Notes under the pieces: generated by a model
The model's database searches: none
What the model saw: the letters and a program-made list of their open reading frames with translations, nothing else
What the model was told of the DNA's origin: nothing
Source: Nocardiopsis coralli
Lineage (GTDB): Bacteria; Actinomycetota; Actinomycetes; Streptosporangiales; Streptosporangiaceae
Assembly: GCF_014892575.1 (NCBI RefSeq)
Contig: NZ_JADBGI010000019.1
Location: 1-64,000, forward strand
Reading direction: 5' to 3'
Length of the DNA stretch: 64,000 nucleotides
Position numbers and translations under genes: made by a program
In this document: piece after piece, positions 26,442 through 35,798 of the stretch
Layout: every line of letters begins with the position of its first letter
Numbering within the stretch: position 1 is the first letter of the stretch

Positions 26442-27719
26442 ATGAACGCGTTGAAACGAATTCCCCGCACCCGGCTCGTCGCCACCGGCGCCGGCTTGAT
26501 TGTGCTCGCCCTGTCGGCCGCGTGGTTCCTGTGGCCCGAACCCGGCCCGGACGACCACCGCACCAACCCCGACGCGCTCAGCATGGCCATCTCTCAGGCC
26601 GAACTCGACGAGATCGCCGAACTCCACACCCACATGGACGGCGAGCCCGTCACCGACGCCCTCGGTACCGCCCACGGTGCACTCCTGGTCCTGGACAACG
26701 GCGTCGTCGCGCTCAGCGGGGAGCAATGGGCCGATCAGCGGGACGGCCACTGGCCCGAACAATGGCGCTACCTCGACCACGATCCCGTCACGGACGTCGA
26801 AGTCCTTCCTGTTGACAATGCCAACGAGTCCATCGCCTTGACACAAGGCCAGATCGGTGAAGAAGACCACTCCGTCACCCTGTTGGACAGTCATACGGGC
26901 GAGATCGAGGGAGGCGCCCGGTTGGGTAACACCTTCAGCACCGGAGACGAGCTCCACTTGAACTCCGCCGCCGTACTGCAACAGTCCGGGCACATGCTCA
27001 GTTCCTACGCCCTAGGCCACATTGAAGAGCCGCTCGGCCGGAGCACCTGGGCCCTCTCCACCGACGAATTGTGCCCGGAACCGAGCGAGCCCAGCGGGTC
27101 AGCGGACATCACGCCTGCCCCGCGAAGTTTCATCATCTCGTTGCGCTGCAATGCCCCCGAGACCGGCAAAGAGTCGCAGGTGGTCTCCCACCAGGACAGC
27201 TGGTCGGCATCAGAAGGGACGAGCGGGGGAACCGACGAACTCTGGCGCATGGTTTGGGAGGACGTCGACCCTGACGCCGAACCCACACAGGTCGGCTTCA
27301 TGAGTCCAGCGGTCGTCCCGGACAGCCCTGAGGACGTTGTCACCGAACTCATGAAGAGCGGGAACTCCGTCCCCTACGCTCTGGCGCACGCCCGGATGAA
27401 CGCCGAGGCCGACTATCACCACCCACCACTGTTCCAAGGTCACAACACCCAAGAATACTTTTCTGAACCCCTGCTGAATCGAGATGAATATCCGGAAGTA
27501 CTCATCGTCGGAGGAATCTCCGACCTCCATCCGCACATGTCCATGCAAGGCGCAAAATTGCTCTTGAGCGACCCGGATGTTGATTTTTCTCGCGCAGACT
27601 CCCCTTTTCTCCAGTGGGATTCTGGTGGAGCAGAGGCCGAGCCCCAGAGTTATCGAGCATATGAAACACCCGAACTCACCCTCGATCTCGAACCCCAAAT
27701 CGAAGATGCCCTGTCCTGA
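26442..27719 (+). CDS. F2 protein, second copy
   Basis: 425 residues from the ATG at 26442. The first about 110 codons, including the membrane helix and FLWPEPGPDDHRTNPD, are nearly identical to the F2 gene at 13512. The rest has diverged while keeping the landmarks TDELCPE, FMSPAVVPDSPEDVVT and YPEVLIVGGISDL. The last third has lower GC than the start, matching the pattern in the preceding F1 copy. A frame open upstream from 26313 overlaps the F1 gene and is not the start. Predicted to be anchored outside the membrane; function unknown. Confidence 0.7.
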   Translation: MNALKRIPRTRLVATGAGLIVLALSAAWFLWPEPGPDDHRTNPDALSMAISQAELDEIAELHTHMDGEPVTDALGTAHGALLVLDNGVVALSGEQWADQRDGHWPEQWRYLDHDPVTDVEVLPVDNANESIALTQGQIGEEDHSVTLLDSHTGEIEGGARLGNTFSTGDELHLNSAAVLQQSGHMLSSYALGHIEEPLGRSTWALSTDELCPEPSEPSGSADITPAPRSFIISLRCNAPETGKESQVVSHQDSWSASEGTSGGTDELWRMVWEDVDPDAEPTQVGFMSPAVVPDSPEDVVTELMKSGNSVPYALAHARMNAEADYHHPPLFQGHNTQEYFSEPLLNRDEYPEVLIVGGISDLHPHMSMQGAKLLLSDPDVDFSRADSPFLQWDSGGAEAEPQSYRAYETPELTLDLEPQIEDALS

Positions 27720-27880
27720 TCCCTCCCCAGCCTCAGCGTGAGCAGCGAGAGCTCAAGAGTCCCGCCCCCGGCCTTGCTCCCTGGTCCACCCCCCGTTGTG
27801 TGACCCGGGCCGTGTCGGCGCGGGCGCGTGTCGGATAGCGTGCTCCCGCTGTTGGCACGTGCAAACGACGGGGGCGGCTC

Positions 27881-28810
27881 TTGTCCGGGGTCATCGTGGG
27901 GTTCGGGGTCATCGCGAGCATCGTGGCGGTGGGGTACCTGATCGGGCGATGGCCGGTGCTGGGGCCGCACGCGCGGGAGGTGCTCGGCAGGCTCGCGTTC
28001 TACGTGGCGAGCCCGGCGCTGCTGTTCACCCTGTTGGCCGACACCGATCTGTCCCTGATGGTGTCGGGCCCGGTCGTGGTGAGCCTGCTGAGCGTGTTCG
28101 CGGTCGCGTCGGTGTTCCTGGTGGTGGGCCTGGTGCGGCGCTGGGGCGTGGGCCCCACGACGGCGGGCACGCTCGCGTCGAGTTACGTCAACGCCGGGAA
28201 CCTGGGGTTGCCGGTGGCGGCGTACGTGTTGGGCGACGCGACGCTGGTGGCGCCGATCCTGTTGCTGCAGCTGCTGGTGCTGGCGCCGGTGGCGTTGACG
28301 GTGCTGGACCTGAACCGGGGCGAGGTGCGCGGCCTGGGGCCGGTGATACGGCGGTCGTTGGGCACGCCGGTGCGCAACCCGATCCTCATCGGGTCGCTGG
28401 CGGGTGTGGCGGTGTCGGCGTCGGGGTGGACCCCGCCGGGGCCGTTGATGGAGCCGTTCGAACTGGTCGGTGGGATGGCGGTCCCGTCGATGCTGTTGGC
28501 GTTCGGGATGTCGCTGAACGGGAGCCGGATGCCGGGGCGCGGTCCGGAGAAGGGCCCGATGTTCCTGGCCGTGGCGTTGAAGTCGCTGGTGCAGCCGGCG
28601 GTGGCGTGGGCGCTGGGTGCGTTGGTGTTCGGCCTCGAGGGCGCGGACCTGTTCTCGGTGGTGGTGCTGGCGGCGCTGCCGACGGCGCAGAACGTCTTCA
28701 ACTACGCGACGATGTACCGCACGTCCGAGGTGATGGTGCGGGAGGTCGTGCTGGTGACGACGTTCCTGACGGTTCCGGTGCTGCTCGGGGTGACGTTGCT
28801 CCTGGGGTGA
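27881..28810 (+). CDS. AEC-family (auxin efflux carrier type) transporter
   Basis: 309 residues and about ten membrane helices. The family signature is the interrupted helix with SYVNAGNLGLPVA in the first half and a matching LPTAQNVFNYA in the second half, as in bacterial AEC carriers of organic acids and similar anions. The substrate cannot be read from sequence. The first start is TTG at 27881; a GTG 15 bases later is possible. Stands alone, with a terminator between it and the convergent OmpA-like gene. Confidence 0.9.
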   Translation: MSGVIVGFGVIASIVAVGYLIGRWPVLGPHAREVLGRLAFYVASPALLFTLLADTDLSLMVSGPVVVSLLSVFAVASVFLVVGLVRRWGVGPTTAGTLASSYVNAGNLGLPVAAYVLGDATLVAPILLLQLLVLAPVALTVLDLNRGEVRGLGPVIRRSLGTPVRNPILIGSLAGVAVSASGWTPPGPLMEPFELVGGMAVPSMLLAFGMSLNGSRMPGRGPEKGPMFLAVALKSLVQPAVAWALGALVFGLEGADLFSVVVLAALPTAQNVFNYATMYRTSEVMVREVVLVTTFLTVPVLLGVTLLLG

Positions 28811-28825
28811 GCCCCCGCGCGTGCG

Positions 28826-28855
28826 TCGGGCCCGCCCCCGGGAGGACGGGCCCGA
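28826..28855. terminator. Convergent hairpin terminator
   Basis: The arms tcgggcccg (28826-28834) and cgggcccga (28847-28855) are perfect complements around a 12-base loop. The site lies between the stop of the AEC transporter gene and the stop of the OmpA-like gene on the other strand, so it can serve both. Confidence 0.65.
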
Positions 28856-28865
28856 GTTTCCGTCT

Positions 28866-30515
28866 CTAGTTGTTGAAGGGCACACCCTCGATCTCGCCGA
28901 ACGGGCCGGCGCGCAGGGTCATGTCGGTGACCTCGGCCGGCGGGGCGGAGAAGACGGCGATGAGCTGGTAGGTGTTGCCCGGCTGCATCTCGTGCACCTC
29001 GTCGGCGAACGGGCCCATGTCGTCCTCGCCGAACTGGAAGTAGGTGATGTACCGGGCCAGGTCGCTGTCGGGCTCCAGGAGCTGGAACCCGCCCAGGGTC
29101 CCGTCGGTGAAGTCCGCGGGCGCACCCGGGAGCACGCCGTCGTCGCCGGTCAGGTCGGGGGTGACGGGGTCGTCGCTGGTGTTGGTGAGGGACACGGTGC
29201 TGATGACGTAGCCGCCGTCGCGCACCAGCGGGTGGACCTCGAGCTCGATGTCCTCGTAGGTCTCGGTGGCCACGACCTCGGCGTCGGCCTCCTCGACGAA
29301 GTCGGCGGGCGGGAACACGTTGCGGTCGCTGGAGCCGAGCACGCCCTCGTCGCGTTCGGCGGACTGGCCGTCGATGTCGGCGGTGTCGACGGGGTACTCG
29401 AACTCGACGCGGCGGTTGCGGGCGCGCGCCTCCTCGTCGTCGGATCCGCCCTCCTCGGCGACGGGTTCGTCGGCGCCGCGTCCCTCGAGCTCGAAGTCGT
29501 GGTCGTCGCCGAGCTCCTCCTCGAGCACGTCGCGCACGGTCTCGGCGCGCTCCTCCGACAGGGTCTCGTTGTAGTCGTCGGTGCCCTTGCCGTCGGTGTG
29601 GCCGATGACGGTGATCTCGCGCTGTTCGGGGTCGATGTTGTTGGCGACGGAGGAGGCGGCCTCGCGCACGATCTCCTCGGCCTCGTCGGTGAGCTCGGCC
29701 TCGTCGAACTCGAACATCACATCGGCCTTGAGGGCGACGGTCTCCTTGTCGCCGTCGCGGGTGGTCGAGGTGGTCTCGGAGTCGACGAAGCTCTCCAGGC
29801 CGCCGGTGAACTCCACCTGCTCGCCGTCGGGGCGGCGGTTGTCGAACTCGAGCACGTCGCCCGCCTCTGGGACGGGGTCGCCGGGGCTACCGGTCATCTC
29901 GGCGCCGTTGGGGTCCTCGGGGTCGGGCTGTTCCTCGTCGACGTCCTGGACGGGGATACCGGTCATGGCGCCGAGGCCGCTGCCGACGTAGGTCAGTTCG
30001 GTGACGTCGTCGGCGAAGCGCGGGAAGTAGAGGCGCTGCACGTTGGTCGCGTCGGTCTCGACGGGGAACATGTCGTCGGTGCGCGGGGGCACGGAACCGT
30101 AGGGCACGTCGCTGCCGTCGAGCAGCGGGCCGGCGGTCGCGCCGCTGACGGGGTCGACGAGGATCGGCGGCAGCCCGAGGGTGGTGTTGTTCCCGGTCAG
30201 GGGCGCGCGGATCGTCGTCTCGTAGTGCAGCACCATGTGCTCTTCGGTGCGTTCCAGGCCGGTGATGGAGAAGGTGGTCGGCACGTCCTGGCCGGTGTCG
30301 AGGAAGATCGGGCCCTCGCGGGTGTAGGGGAAGTCGGCCTCGACCTCCTCCTCGCGGGGTTCCTCGACGGTCTCGGCGGCGTTCTCGGCGTCGGGGCGCT
30401 CCCGGTCCCCGGTGAGGTCACGGACCACGCCGCAGCTGGTCAGCGCCGTGGCCGCGGCAAGGACAGCGGCGGCCACCACCAGGGGGCGGGCGGTTCGGGG
30501 GTCTTCGGGGGACAT
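28866..30515 (-). CDS. OmpA-family lipoprotein
   Basis: 549 residues. The signal is a lipoprotein type (ALTSCGV, lipobox LTSC). An acidic linker precedes a domain of unknown type (about 55-240). The OmpA/MotB peptidoglycan-binding domain follows (about 270-370), with VTVIGHTDGKGTDDYNETLS-like features and the terminal RARNRRVEFEY motif. A further 180-residue domain resembles surface lipoprotein beta-sandwiches. It would link the membrane to peptidoglycan. Monocistronic, convergent to the AEC gene. Confidence 0.88.
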   Translation of the reverse strand: MSPEDPRTARPLVVAAAVLAAATALTSCGVVRDLTGDRERPDAENAAETVEEPREEEVEADFPYTREGPIFLDTGQDVPTTFSITGLERTEEHMVLHYETTIRAPLTGNNTTLGLPPILVDPVSGATAGPLLDGSDVPYGSVPPRTDDMFPVETDATNVQRLYFPRFADDVTELTYVGSGLGAMTGIPVQDVDEEQPDPEDPNGAEMTGSPGDPVPEAGDVLEFDNRRPDGEQVEFTGGLESFVDSETTSTTRDGDKETVALKADVMFEFDEAELTDEAEEIVREAASSVANNIDPEQREITVIGHTDGKGTDDYNETLSEERAETVRDVLEEELGDDHDFELEGRGADEPVAEEGGSDDEEARARNRRVEFEYPVDTADIDGQSAERDEGVLGSSDRNVFPPADFVEEADAEVVATETYEDIELEVHPLVRDGGYVISTVSLTNTSDDPVTPDLTGDDGVLPGAPADFTDGTLGGFQLLEPDSDLARYITYFQFGEDDMGPFADEVHEMQPGNTYQLIAVFSAPPAEVTDMTLRAGPFGEIEGVPFNN

Positions 30516-30743
30516 GTGGGGCCTTCCTCGCGATCGTCCTGATGCGCGGTAGGACTCCGCTGCCGGGGGTTCGGTTCCGGTCGCCCCCGTTCCGGTCGGG
30601 GTTCGGTCCGGTTCCGGCCACCGCGAGGCGCGCGGATCCCGGGCAGGTGCGGCGGTTCAGGTGTGGTCGGCCCGCCAGAGGGCAGAATCCCGTCAAGGGC
30701 CTGTCCCCCTCCCCCTTTGGGGGACGGGCCCGCCTCGCGGGAA

Positions 30744-30779
30744 GGGCCCGGACGCCACCGGTCGGTGGTGTCCGGGCCC
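30744..30779 (-). terminator. Strong terminator of the 2-oxoacid dehydrogenase operon
   Basis: A 16-base stem with a single G-T type mismatch: gggcccggacgccacc (30744-30759) against ggtggtgtccgggccc (30764-30779), loop ggtc. It sits 28 bases beyond the stop of the E2 gene on the minus strand. Confidence 0.75.
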
Positions 30780-30807
30780 TCACTCGTTCCGGGTTCCCTG
30801 CGCCGGG

Positions 30808-32265
30808 TCAGCCCCAGGCCAGAGCGGTCAGCTCCGGGTCCTCCAGGGCGGTGCCGATGTCGCGCAGCACCTTCGAGCCGAGTTCGCCGTCGACGAGCCG
30901 GTGGTCGAAGGAGAGCGCCAGGGTGGTCACCTTGCGCACGGCCAGTTCGCCCTCGTGCACCCACGGCATGTCGCGGATCTGCCCGAACGCGAGGATCGCC
31001 GCCTCGCCGGGGTTGATGATCGGGGTCCCGGCGTCGACCCCGAACACCCCGACGTTGGTGATGGTGATGGTGCCGCCGGACAGGTCGGCCGGGCTGGTCT
31101 TGCCTTCCCGCGCCGTCTCGGTGAGCCCCTTGAGGGACGCGGCGAGCTCGGGCAGGGGCTGGTCCTGTGCCTCCTTGATGTTGGGCACGACCAGGCCGCG
31201 GTCGGTGGCGGCCGCGATGCCCAGGTTCACGTAGTCCTTGATCACGATCTCCTGGTTGGCCTCGTCCCAGGAGGAGTTGATCTCGGGGTGCCGGCGCACC
31301 GCCATGAGCAGGGCCTTGGCCACCAGCAGCATCGGCGAGACCTTGACGTCGGCGAAGTCGGGGCGCTCGCGCAGCCGTTTGACCGCGTTCATCGTCCCGG
31401 TGATGTCGATCTGCAGGAACTCGGTGACGTGCGGTGCGGTGAAGGCGCTGTTGACCATGGCCGCGGCGGTGTGCTTGCGCACGCCCTTGACGGGGATGCG
31501 GCGCTCGCGGGCGCTGCGGTCCCCTGCGGCCGGCGCGGCCTGGGGAGCCTGTGCGGCGGGTGCTGCGGTCTCCGGTGCGGCCGCTGCGGGGGCGGGCTCG
31601 ACCGCCGCACGCACGTCCTCGCGGGTGACGACGCCGCCGTTCCCCGTGGGGGTGACCGACGCCAGGTCCACACCGAGGTCCTTGGCGAGCTTGCGCACCG
31701 GGGGTTTGGCCAGCGGGCGCCCCTGGGCGGGGATCCCGTTGCTCCCGTTCTGCGCCGCGGCACCAGCAGGCGCGGCGGCCTGTGCGGGCTCCTGCGCAGG
31801 CGCGGGCGCGGGAGCGGCAGCAGGCGCGGAGGGGGCCGGACGGCGGCGGGCGCGGCGCTGGGTGCTCGCCGCCTTCTCCCCGTAGCCGACCAGCGGTTTC
31901 TCCCGCTCCTCACCGTCGTCGGCGGGGGCCGGGGCCTCGGCGGGCGTGGCCGTACCGCCGTCCTGCGCCTCTTCACCGGATTCGCCGGAGCCGGTGCCGT
32001 CGTCGACGGTGATGATGACCGAGCCGACCTCGACGGTCTCGCCCTCCTGGGCCCTGAGCTCCTTGACGGTGCCCGCGTAGGGGCTGGGCAGCTCCACGAC
32101 CGCCTTGGCCGTCTCGATCTCGCAGATCATCTGGTTGACGGTGATCTCGTCGCCGGGTTTCACGTACCAGGTGAGCAGTTCGGCCTCGACCAGGCCCTCG
32201 CCGACGTCGGGCAGTTTGAACGCGTGCACGCCGTCGACGGCGGGGTCGCTCTTCTGAATCGCCAT
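30808..32265 (-). CDS. 2-oxoacid dehydrogenase E2 (dihydrolipoamide acyltransferase)
   Basis: 485 residues. An N-terminal lipoyl domain carries the lipoylated lysine in CEIETAKAVVELP. A long Ala/Pro linker is followed by a peripheral-subunit-binding domain (VRKLAKDLGVDLASV, about 210-245), a second Ala/Pro linker and the catalytic acyltransferase domain with the active-site motif SFDHRLVDG. One lipoyl domain and separate E1 alpha and beta genes upstream fit a branched-chain 2-oxoacid dehydrogenase (Bkd) or the alpha/beta type of pyruvate dehydrogenase. The ATG at 32265 follows a purine-rich site; the frame upstream is spurious. No E3 gene is present here. Confidence 0.92.
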   Translation of the reverse strand: MAIQKSDPAVDGVHAFKLPDVGEGLVEAELLTWYVKPGDEITVNQMICEIETAKAVVELPSPYAGTVKELRAQEGETVEVGSVIITVDDGTGSGESGEEAQDGGTATPAEAPAPADDGEEREKPLVGYGEKAASTQRRARRRPAPSAPAAAPAPAPAQEPAQAAAPAGAAAQNGSNGIPAQGRPLAKPPVRKLAKDLGVDLASVTPTGNGGVVTREDVRAAVEPAPAAAAPETAAPAAQAPQAAPAAGDRSARERRIPVKGVRKHTAAAMVNSAFTAPHVTEFLQIDITGTMNAVKRLRERPDFADVKVSPMLLVAKALLMAVRRHPEINSSWDEANQEIVIKDYVNLGIAAATDRGLVVPNIKEAQDQPLPELAASLKGLTETAREGKTSPADLSGGTITITNVGVFGVDAGTPIINPGEAAILAFGQIRDMPWVHEGELAVRKVTTLALSFDHRLVDGELGSKVLRDIGTALEDPELTALAWG

Positions 32266-32464
32266 GTTCTCTTTCTTCCCCTGTTCCTGGAGTCGCGGTG
32301 GCGGGCCTGTTCGGTGGACGCCTTCCGTCGCGAGCGGCGTATCCAGTGGTGCTCTCACAAGGCCGAAGAAGGAGTCGGCCGGGTGTGCCGTTGACTGATG
32401 AGAACGCTGTGAGAGTGCCGCTGGGGCGTCGCGCAGCAGGAAATCGGTGTCCGCCGAGCAGGCC

Positions 32465-33445
32465 CTAGTACGCGAACGCCCGGTCCACACCGTCCAGAAC
32501 GCGGTCAAGATCCGGAAGGTAGTGCTCCTCCAGACGCGACTGCGGATACGGGGTGTCGAACGCGGCGACGCGGATGACGGGCGATTCCAGGTGGTAGAAG
32601 CACTCCTCGGTGACACGTGCGGCGAGCTCCGCTCCCGGGCCGCCGGTGAGGGTGGCCTCGTGGGTGACGACCAGGCGGCCGGTGCGCTTCACCGACTCCA
32701 CGACCGTCGGGTAGTCGACGGGCGAGAGCGAACGCAGGTCGATGACCTCCAGCGACCGTTCGGTGTCGGCCTCGGCTGCCTGCAGGGCGGTCTTGACCAT
32801 GGGCCCGTAGGCGAGCAGGGTCGCGTCGGTGCCCGGGCGGGCGATGCGGGCCGCACCCATCGGGGTGGCGTCCTCGTAGGCGACGTCGAGGTCGACCTCG
32901 GCCTTCTCGTAGTACCGCCGCTTGGGTTCGAAGAAGATGACCGGGTCCTCGCAGCGGATCGCCTGCTGGATGCCCCAGTAGGCGTCCTCCGGGGTGGCCA
33001 CCGTCATGACCCGCAGGCCGGCGGTGTGCGTGAAGTAGGCCTCCGGGGACTCGCTGTGGTGCTCCACGGCGCCGATCCCGCCGCCGTAGGGGATGCGGAT
33101 GACGACGGGCATGCTGAGCTTGCCGGCCGAGCGGCGGCGCATCTTCGCGAGCTGGGTGAAGGTCTGGTTCGTCGCGGGGAAGAAGAACCCGTCGAACTGG
33201 ATCTCCACGACCGGGCGGTAGCCGCGCATGGCCATGCCGATGGCGGTGCCGACGATGCCGGACTCCGCCAGCGGGGTGTCGATGACACGGTCGGCGCCGA
33301 AGTCCTTGTACAGGCCGTCGGTGACACGGAAGACCCCGCCGAGCCGGCCGACGTCCTCGCCCATGACCAGGACCTTCGGGTCGTGTTCCATGGCGGCTCG
33401 CAGGCCGGCGTTGATGCCCTTGCCGATGGTGAGTTTGTTGCTCAT
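32465..33445 (-). CDS. 2-oxoacid dehydrogenase E1 component, beta subunit
   Basis: 326 residues with the transketolase-like pyrimidine-binding domain (VLVMGEDVGRLGGVFR, the Glu being the cofactor-activating residue; DTPLAESGIVGTAIGMA) and the C-terminal transketolase domain (VIDLRSLSPVDY, VVTHEATLTGGPGAELA). It forms the thiamine-diphosphate-dependent E1 heterotetramer with the alpha subunit encoded three bases upstream. The branched-chain or pyruvate specificity cannot be decided from sequence alone. Confidence 0.93.
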   Translation of the reverse strand: MSNKLTIGKGINAGLRAAMEHDPKVLVMGEDVGRLGGVFRVTDGLYKDFGADRVIDTPLAESGIVGTAIGMAMRGYRPVVEIQFDGFFFPATNQTFTQLAKMRRRSAGKLSMPVVIRIPYGGGIGAVEHHSESPEAYFTHTAGLRVMTVATPEDAYWGIQQAIRCEDPVIFFEPKRRYYEKAEVDLDVAYEDATPMGAARIARPGTDATLLAYGPMVKTALQAAEADTERSLEVIDLRSLSPVDYPTVVESVKRTGRLVVTHEATLTGGPGAELAARVTEECFYHLESPVIRVAAFDTPYPQSRLEEHYLPDLDRVLDGVDRAFAY

Positions 33446-33448
33446 GGC

Positions 33449-34564
33449 CTAGCGGCCCCCTTCCGTACTGGCGTCCTCGAAGGAGGCCAGGTACTCCGCG
33501 AACTCGGACCGCTGCTGATCGATGTGGACGTTGGGTTCGGCGTAGACCTCGTCGAAGATCTCGAGCGGCTCGGGGTCGGGCAGCGCGCGGCACTGGGTGC
33601 GCACCTGCTCACCGATCTGCTCGGCCTCCTCGTCCACGGAGGCGAAGAACGCGTCGTCGGCCAGCCCGGCCGTCTCGAGGTGGCGGCGGACCCGCAGGAT
33701 CGGGTCCTTGGCCTTCCACTCGTCGAGCTCGGCGGAGGCGCGGTAGCGGGTGGGGTCGTCGTTGGTGGTGTGGGCGCCCATCCGGTAGGTGTAGGCCTCC
33801 ACCAGGGTGGGGCCGTTGCCCTCACGGGCGTTGGCGAGCGCGGCGCGGGTCACGGCCAGGCAGGCCAGGACGTCGTTGCCGTCCACGCGTACGCCGGGGA
33901 ACCCGTAGCCGGCGGCACGGCGGTAGATCGGGATGCGGGACTGCCGTTCCAGGGGCTCGGAGATCGCCCACTGGTTGTTCTGGCAGAAGAAGACGACGGG
34001 CGCGTTGTTGACGGAGGCGAAGTTGAAGGCCTCGTTGGTGTCGCCCTGGCTGGTGGCCCCGTCGCCGAAGTAGGTGATGACGGCGCTGCCGTCCTCGCCG
34101 ACGGCGCCGTCGCGTTGGAGGCCCATGGCGTAGCCGGTGGCGTGCAGGGCCTGGCTGCCGATGACGATGGTGTAGAGGTGCAGTCCGTGTTCGTGGGGGT
34201 CCCACCCGCCGTTGGTGACACCGCGGAACATGCCGAGCAGTTCCTTGGGTTCGATGCCGCGGCACCAGGCGACACCGTGTTCGCGGTAGGACGGGAACGC
34301 CATGTCGCGTTCGGTGAGAGCGCGGCCGGAGCCGATCTGGGCGGCCTCCTGGCCGAGCAGTGAGGCCCACAGGCCCAGTTCGCCCTGGCGTTGGAGTGAG
34401 ACCGCCTCGCTGTCGACGCGGCGGACCAGGACCAGGTCCCGGTAGAGCGCGCGGATCTCCTCCGCGCTGATCTCCAGGGGGTAGTCGGGGTGGCCCGTGA
34501 GCTCACCTTCGGGTGTCAGGAGCTGGATGAGCTCCGGTTCTTCGTGCGCGGTGGTGTCCGACAC
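33449..34564 (-). CDS. 2-oxoacid dehydrogenase E1 component, alpha subunit
   Basis: 371 residues with the thiamine-diphosphate motif FGDGATSQGDTNEAFNFA (about 167-184), ending in the expected NNQWAISEP, and the conserved YRMGAHTTNDDPTRYR phosphorylation-loop region found in branched-chain and pyruvate E1 alpha chains. The GTG start follows GAGGAG. It is the first gene of an E1 alpha, E1 beta, E2 operon; the beta gene starts only three bases after its stop. Confidence 0.93.
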   Translation of the reverse strand: MSDTTAHEEPELIQLLTPEGELTGHPDYPLEISAEEIRALYRDLVLVRRVDSEAVSLQRQGELGLWASLLGQEAAQIGSGRALTERDMAFPSYREHGVAWCRGIEPKELLGMFRGVTNGGWDPHEHGLHLYTIVIGSQALHATGYAMGLQRDGAVGEDGSAVITYFGDGATSQGDTNEAFNFASVNNAPVVFFCQNNQWAISEPLERQSRIPIYRRAAGYGFPGVRVDGNDVLACLAVTRAALANAREGNGPTLVEAYTYRMGAHTTNDDPTRYRASAELDEWKAKDPILRVRRHLETAGLADDAFFASVDEEAEQIGEQVRTQCRALPDPEPLEIFDEVYAEPNVHIDQQRSEFAEYLASFEDASTEGGR

Positions 34565-34877
34565 GTCGCTCCTCGGGTTCTCGGGGCCGAATTCGCGCGG
34601 GTGACGCCGATCGGCCGGATCACGGTCCGCTCACCCGGGGTGTGGGCACAGCGGACAGCCCTCCCCATATCGTGACAGAACTCACTACGGAGAGCGCAAG
34701 ACCCGGACGTCACCTTTTCCGTCCGGTCACCATGATCCAAGAACCTTCGAGGGGCTCGTTAGCAGGGCTTCCTAGCATGTACAAGGTCTTCCGACAACTT
34801 TGTGGTCGCTTGTCGGAGACACGACGGCCACGGAGCGCTCCCATCACGCTCGGTGGCGGATCACCGTCGGGGGCGCG
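34565..34877. other. Intergenic region where rsrA would be expected
   Basis: 313 bases between the sigma factor gene and the E1 alpha gene on the same strand. No frame with the HCxxC motif of zinc-type anti-sigma factors is seen on either strand. It probably contains the terminator of the sigma gene and the promoter of the dehydrogenase operon, but no clear hairpin or promoter could be fixed. Confidence 0.5.
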
Positions 34878-35507
34878 TCACTGCGCGGGGACGCGCATAC
34901 CGCGCTCGCGCCCGTAGTCGGCGAGCATCTCGCGCAGCTGGCGGCGGGCCCGGTGCAGTCGCGACATCACGGTGCCCAGCGGGGTGTCCATCCGCTCGGC
35001 GACCTCCTTGTAGGCGTAACCCTCGATGTCGACGAGGTAGATGACCTCCTGGAAGTCCAGCGGCAACCGGGCCAGGGCCTGCTTGATGTCGCTGTCGGGC
35101 AGGTGGTCCAGCACCTCGGTCTCGGCCGAGCGCATCCCCTTCGAGGTGTGCGCCTCCGCGGCGGCCAGTTGCCAGTCCTTGATCTCGTCGGTGGTCTCCT
35201 GGCGCGGCTCGCGCTGCTTCTTGCGGTAGCCGTTGATGAAGGTGTTGGTGAGGATGCGGTACAGCCACGCGCGCAGGTTCGTACCGGCGCGGAACTGGTG
35301 GAAATTGGCGAAGGCCTTGGCGAACGTCTCCTGGACGAGGTCTTCTGCGTCGGCCGGGTTGCGGGTCATCCGCAGGGCCGTGGGGTAGAGCTGGTCGGCG
35401 AACGGTGTGACCGCGGTGGCGAAGTCGAGCGTCTGTTCCTGCTGCTCGGCGCGCCCGTCGCGGGCCTCACCGGTCTTGGGAGTCTGGTCCAATTCGATAG
35501 TCGTCAA
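34878..35507 (-). CDS. sigR: ECF RNA polymerase sigma factor, SigR/SigH type
   Basis: 209 residues. Region 2 reads [20 protein letters not shown] with [20 protein letters not shown], almost as in Streptomyces SigR and Mycobacterium SigH, the thiol-oxidative stress sigma factors. Region 4 has the helix-turn-helix ([20 protein letters not shown]). It would direct transcription of thioredoxin, mycothiol and protein-quality genes. The TTG at 35507 is the first start, with GAGGGGGA ahead. In known relatives the zinc anti-sigma factor RsrA is encoded directly downstream; it is not found here. Confidence 0.9.
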   Translation of the reverse strand: MTTIELDQTPKTGEARDGRAEQQEQTLDFATAVTPFADQLYPTALRMTRNPADAEDLVQETFAKAFANFHQFRAGTNLRAWLYRILTNTFINGYRKKQREPRQETTDEIKDWQLAAAEAHTSKGMRSAETEVLDHLPDSDIKQALARLPLDFQEVIYLVDIEGYAYKEVAERMDTPLGTVMSRLHRARRQLREMLADYGRERGMRVPAQ

Positions 35508-35798
35508 GATTCCCCCTCAGGACGACCGCGGACGATCTCTTCCACCCTGTTAGACGCCACCCGACGCCTCCAATGATGACACCAATGACCGTGAGACGGG
35601 TCACTGGGCCCTAGAAGTCACCTCCATCGGAGGTAAATGCCCGGCGCGCCGCCTGGCCACAGCCTGGTCAGAGCCCCCTCTCGGGTGCCCGTCGCCGGAC
35701 CCCCGTGCCGTACGCTGGCGTCGCCCCCTTCCGAGGTCCCCGTGATGCCCGGCGGATCTCAGGGGCACACCCGTCGACTTTTTTCCTGTGGAGGACCC

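Noticed and set aside
28821..30542. 573-codon plus-strand frame over the OmpA-like gene
   Set aside because: Antisense shadow of a GC-rich gene with a clear lipoprotein signal and OmpA domain on the minus strand; its Val/Gly/Leu-rich composition is typical of third-position bias.
32447..34363. 638-codon plus-strand frame over the E1 genes
   Set aside because: Antisense of well-recognised E1 alpha and beta genes.
35508..35600. SigR-type autoregulatory promoter (GGAAT-N18-GTT) upstream of sigR
   Set aside because: Looked for and not found with acceptable spacing on the minus strand.
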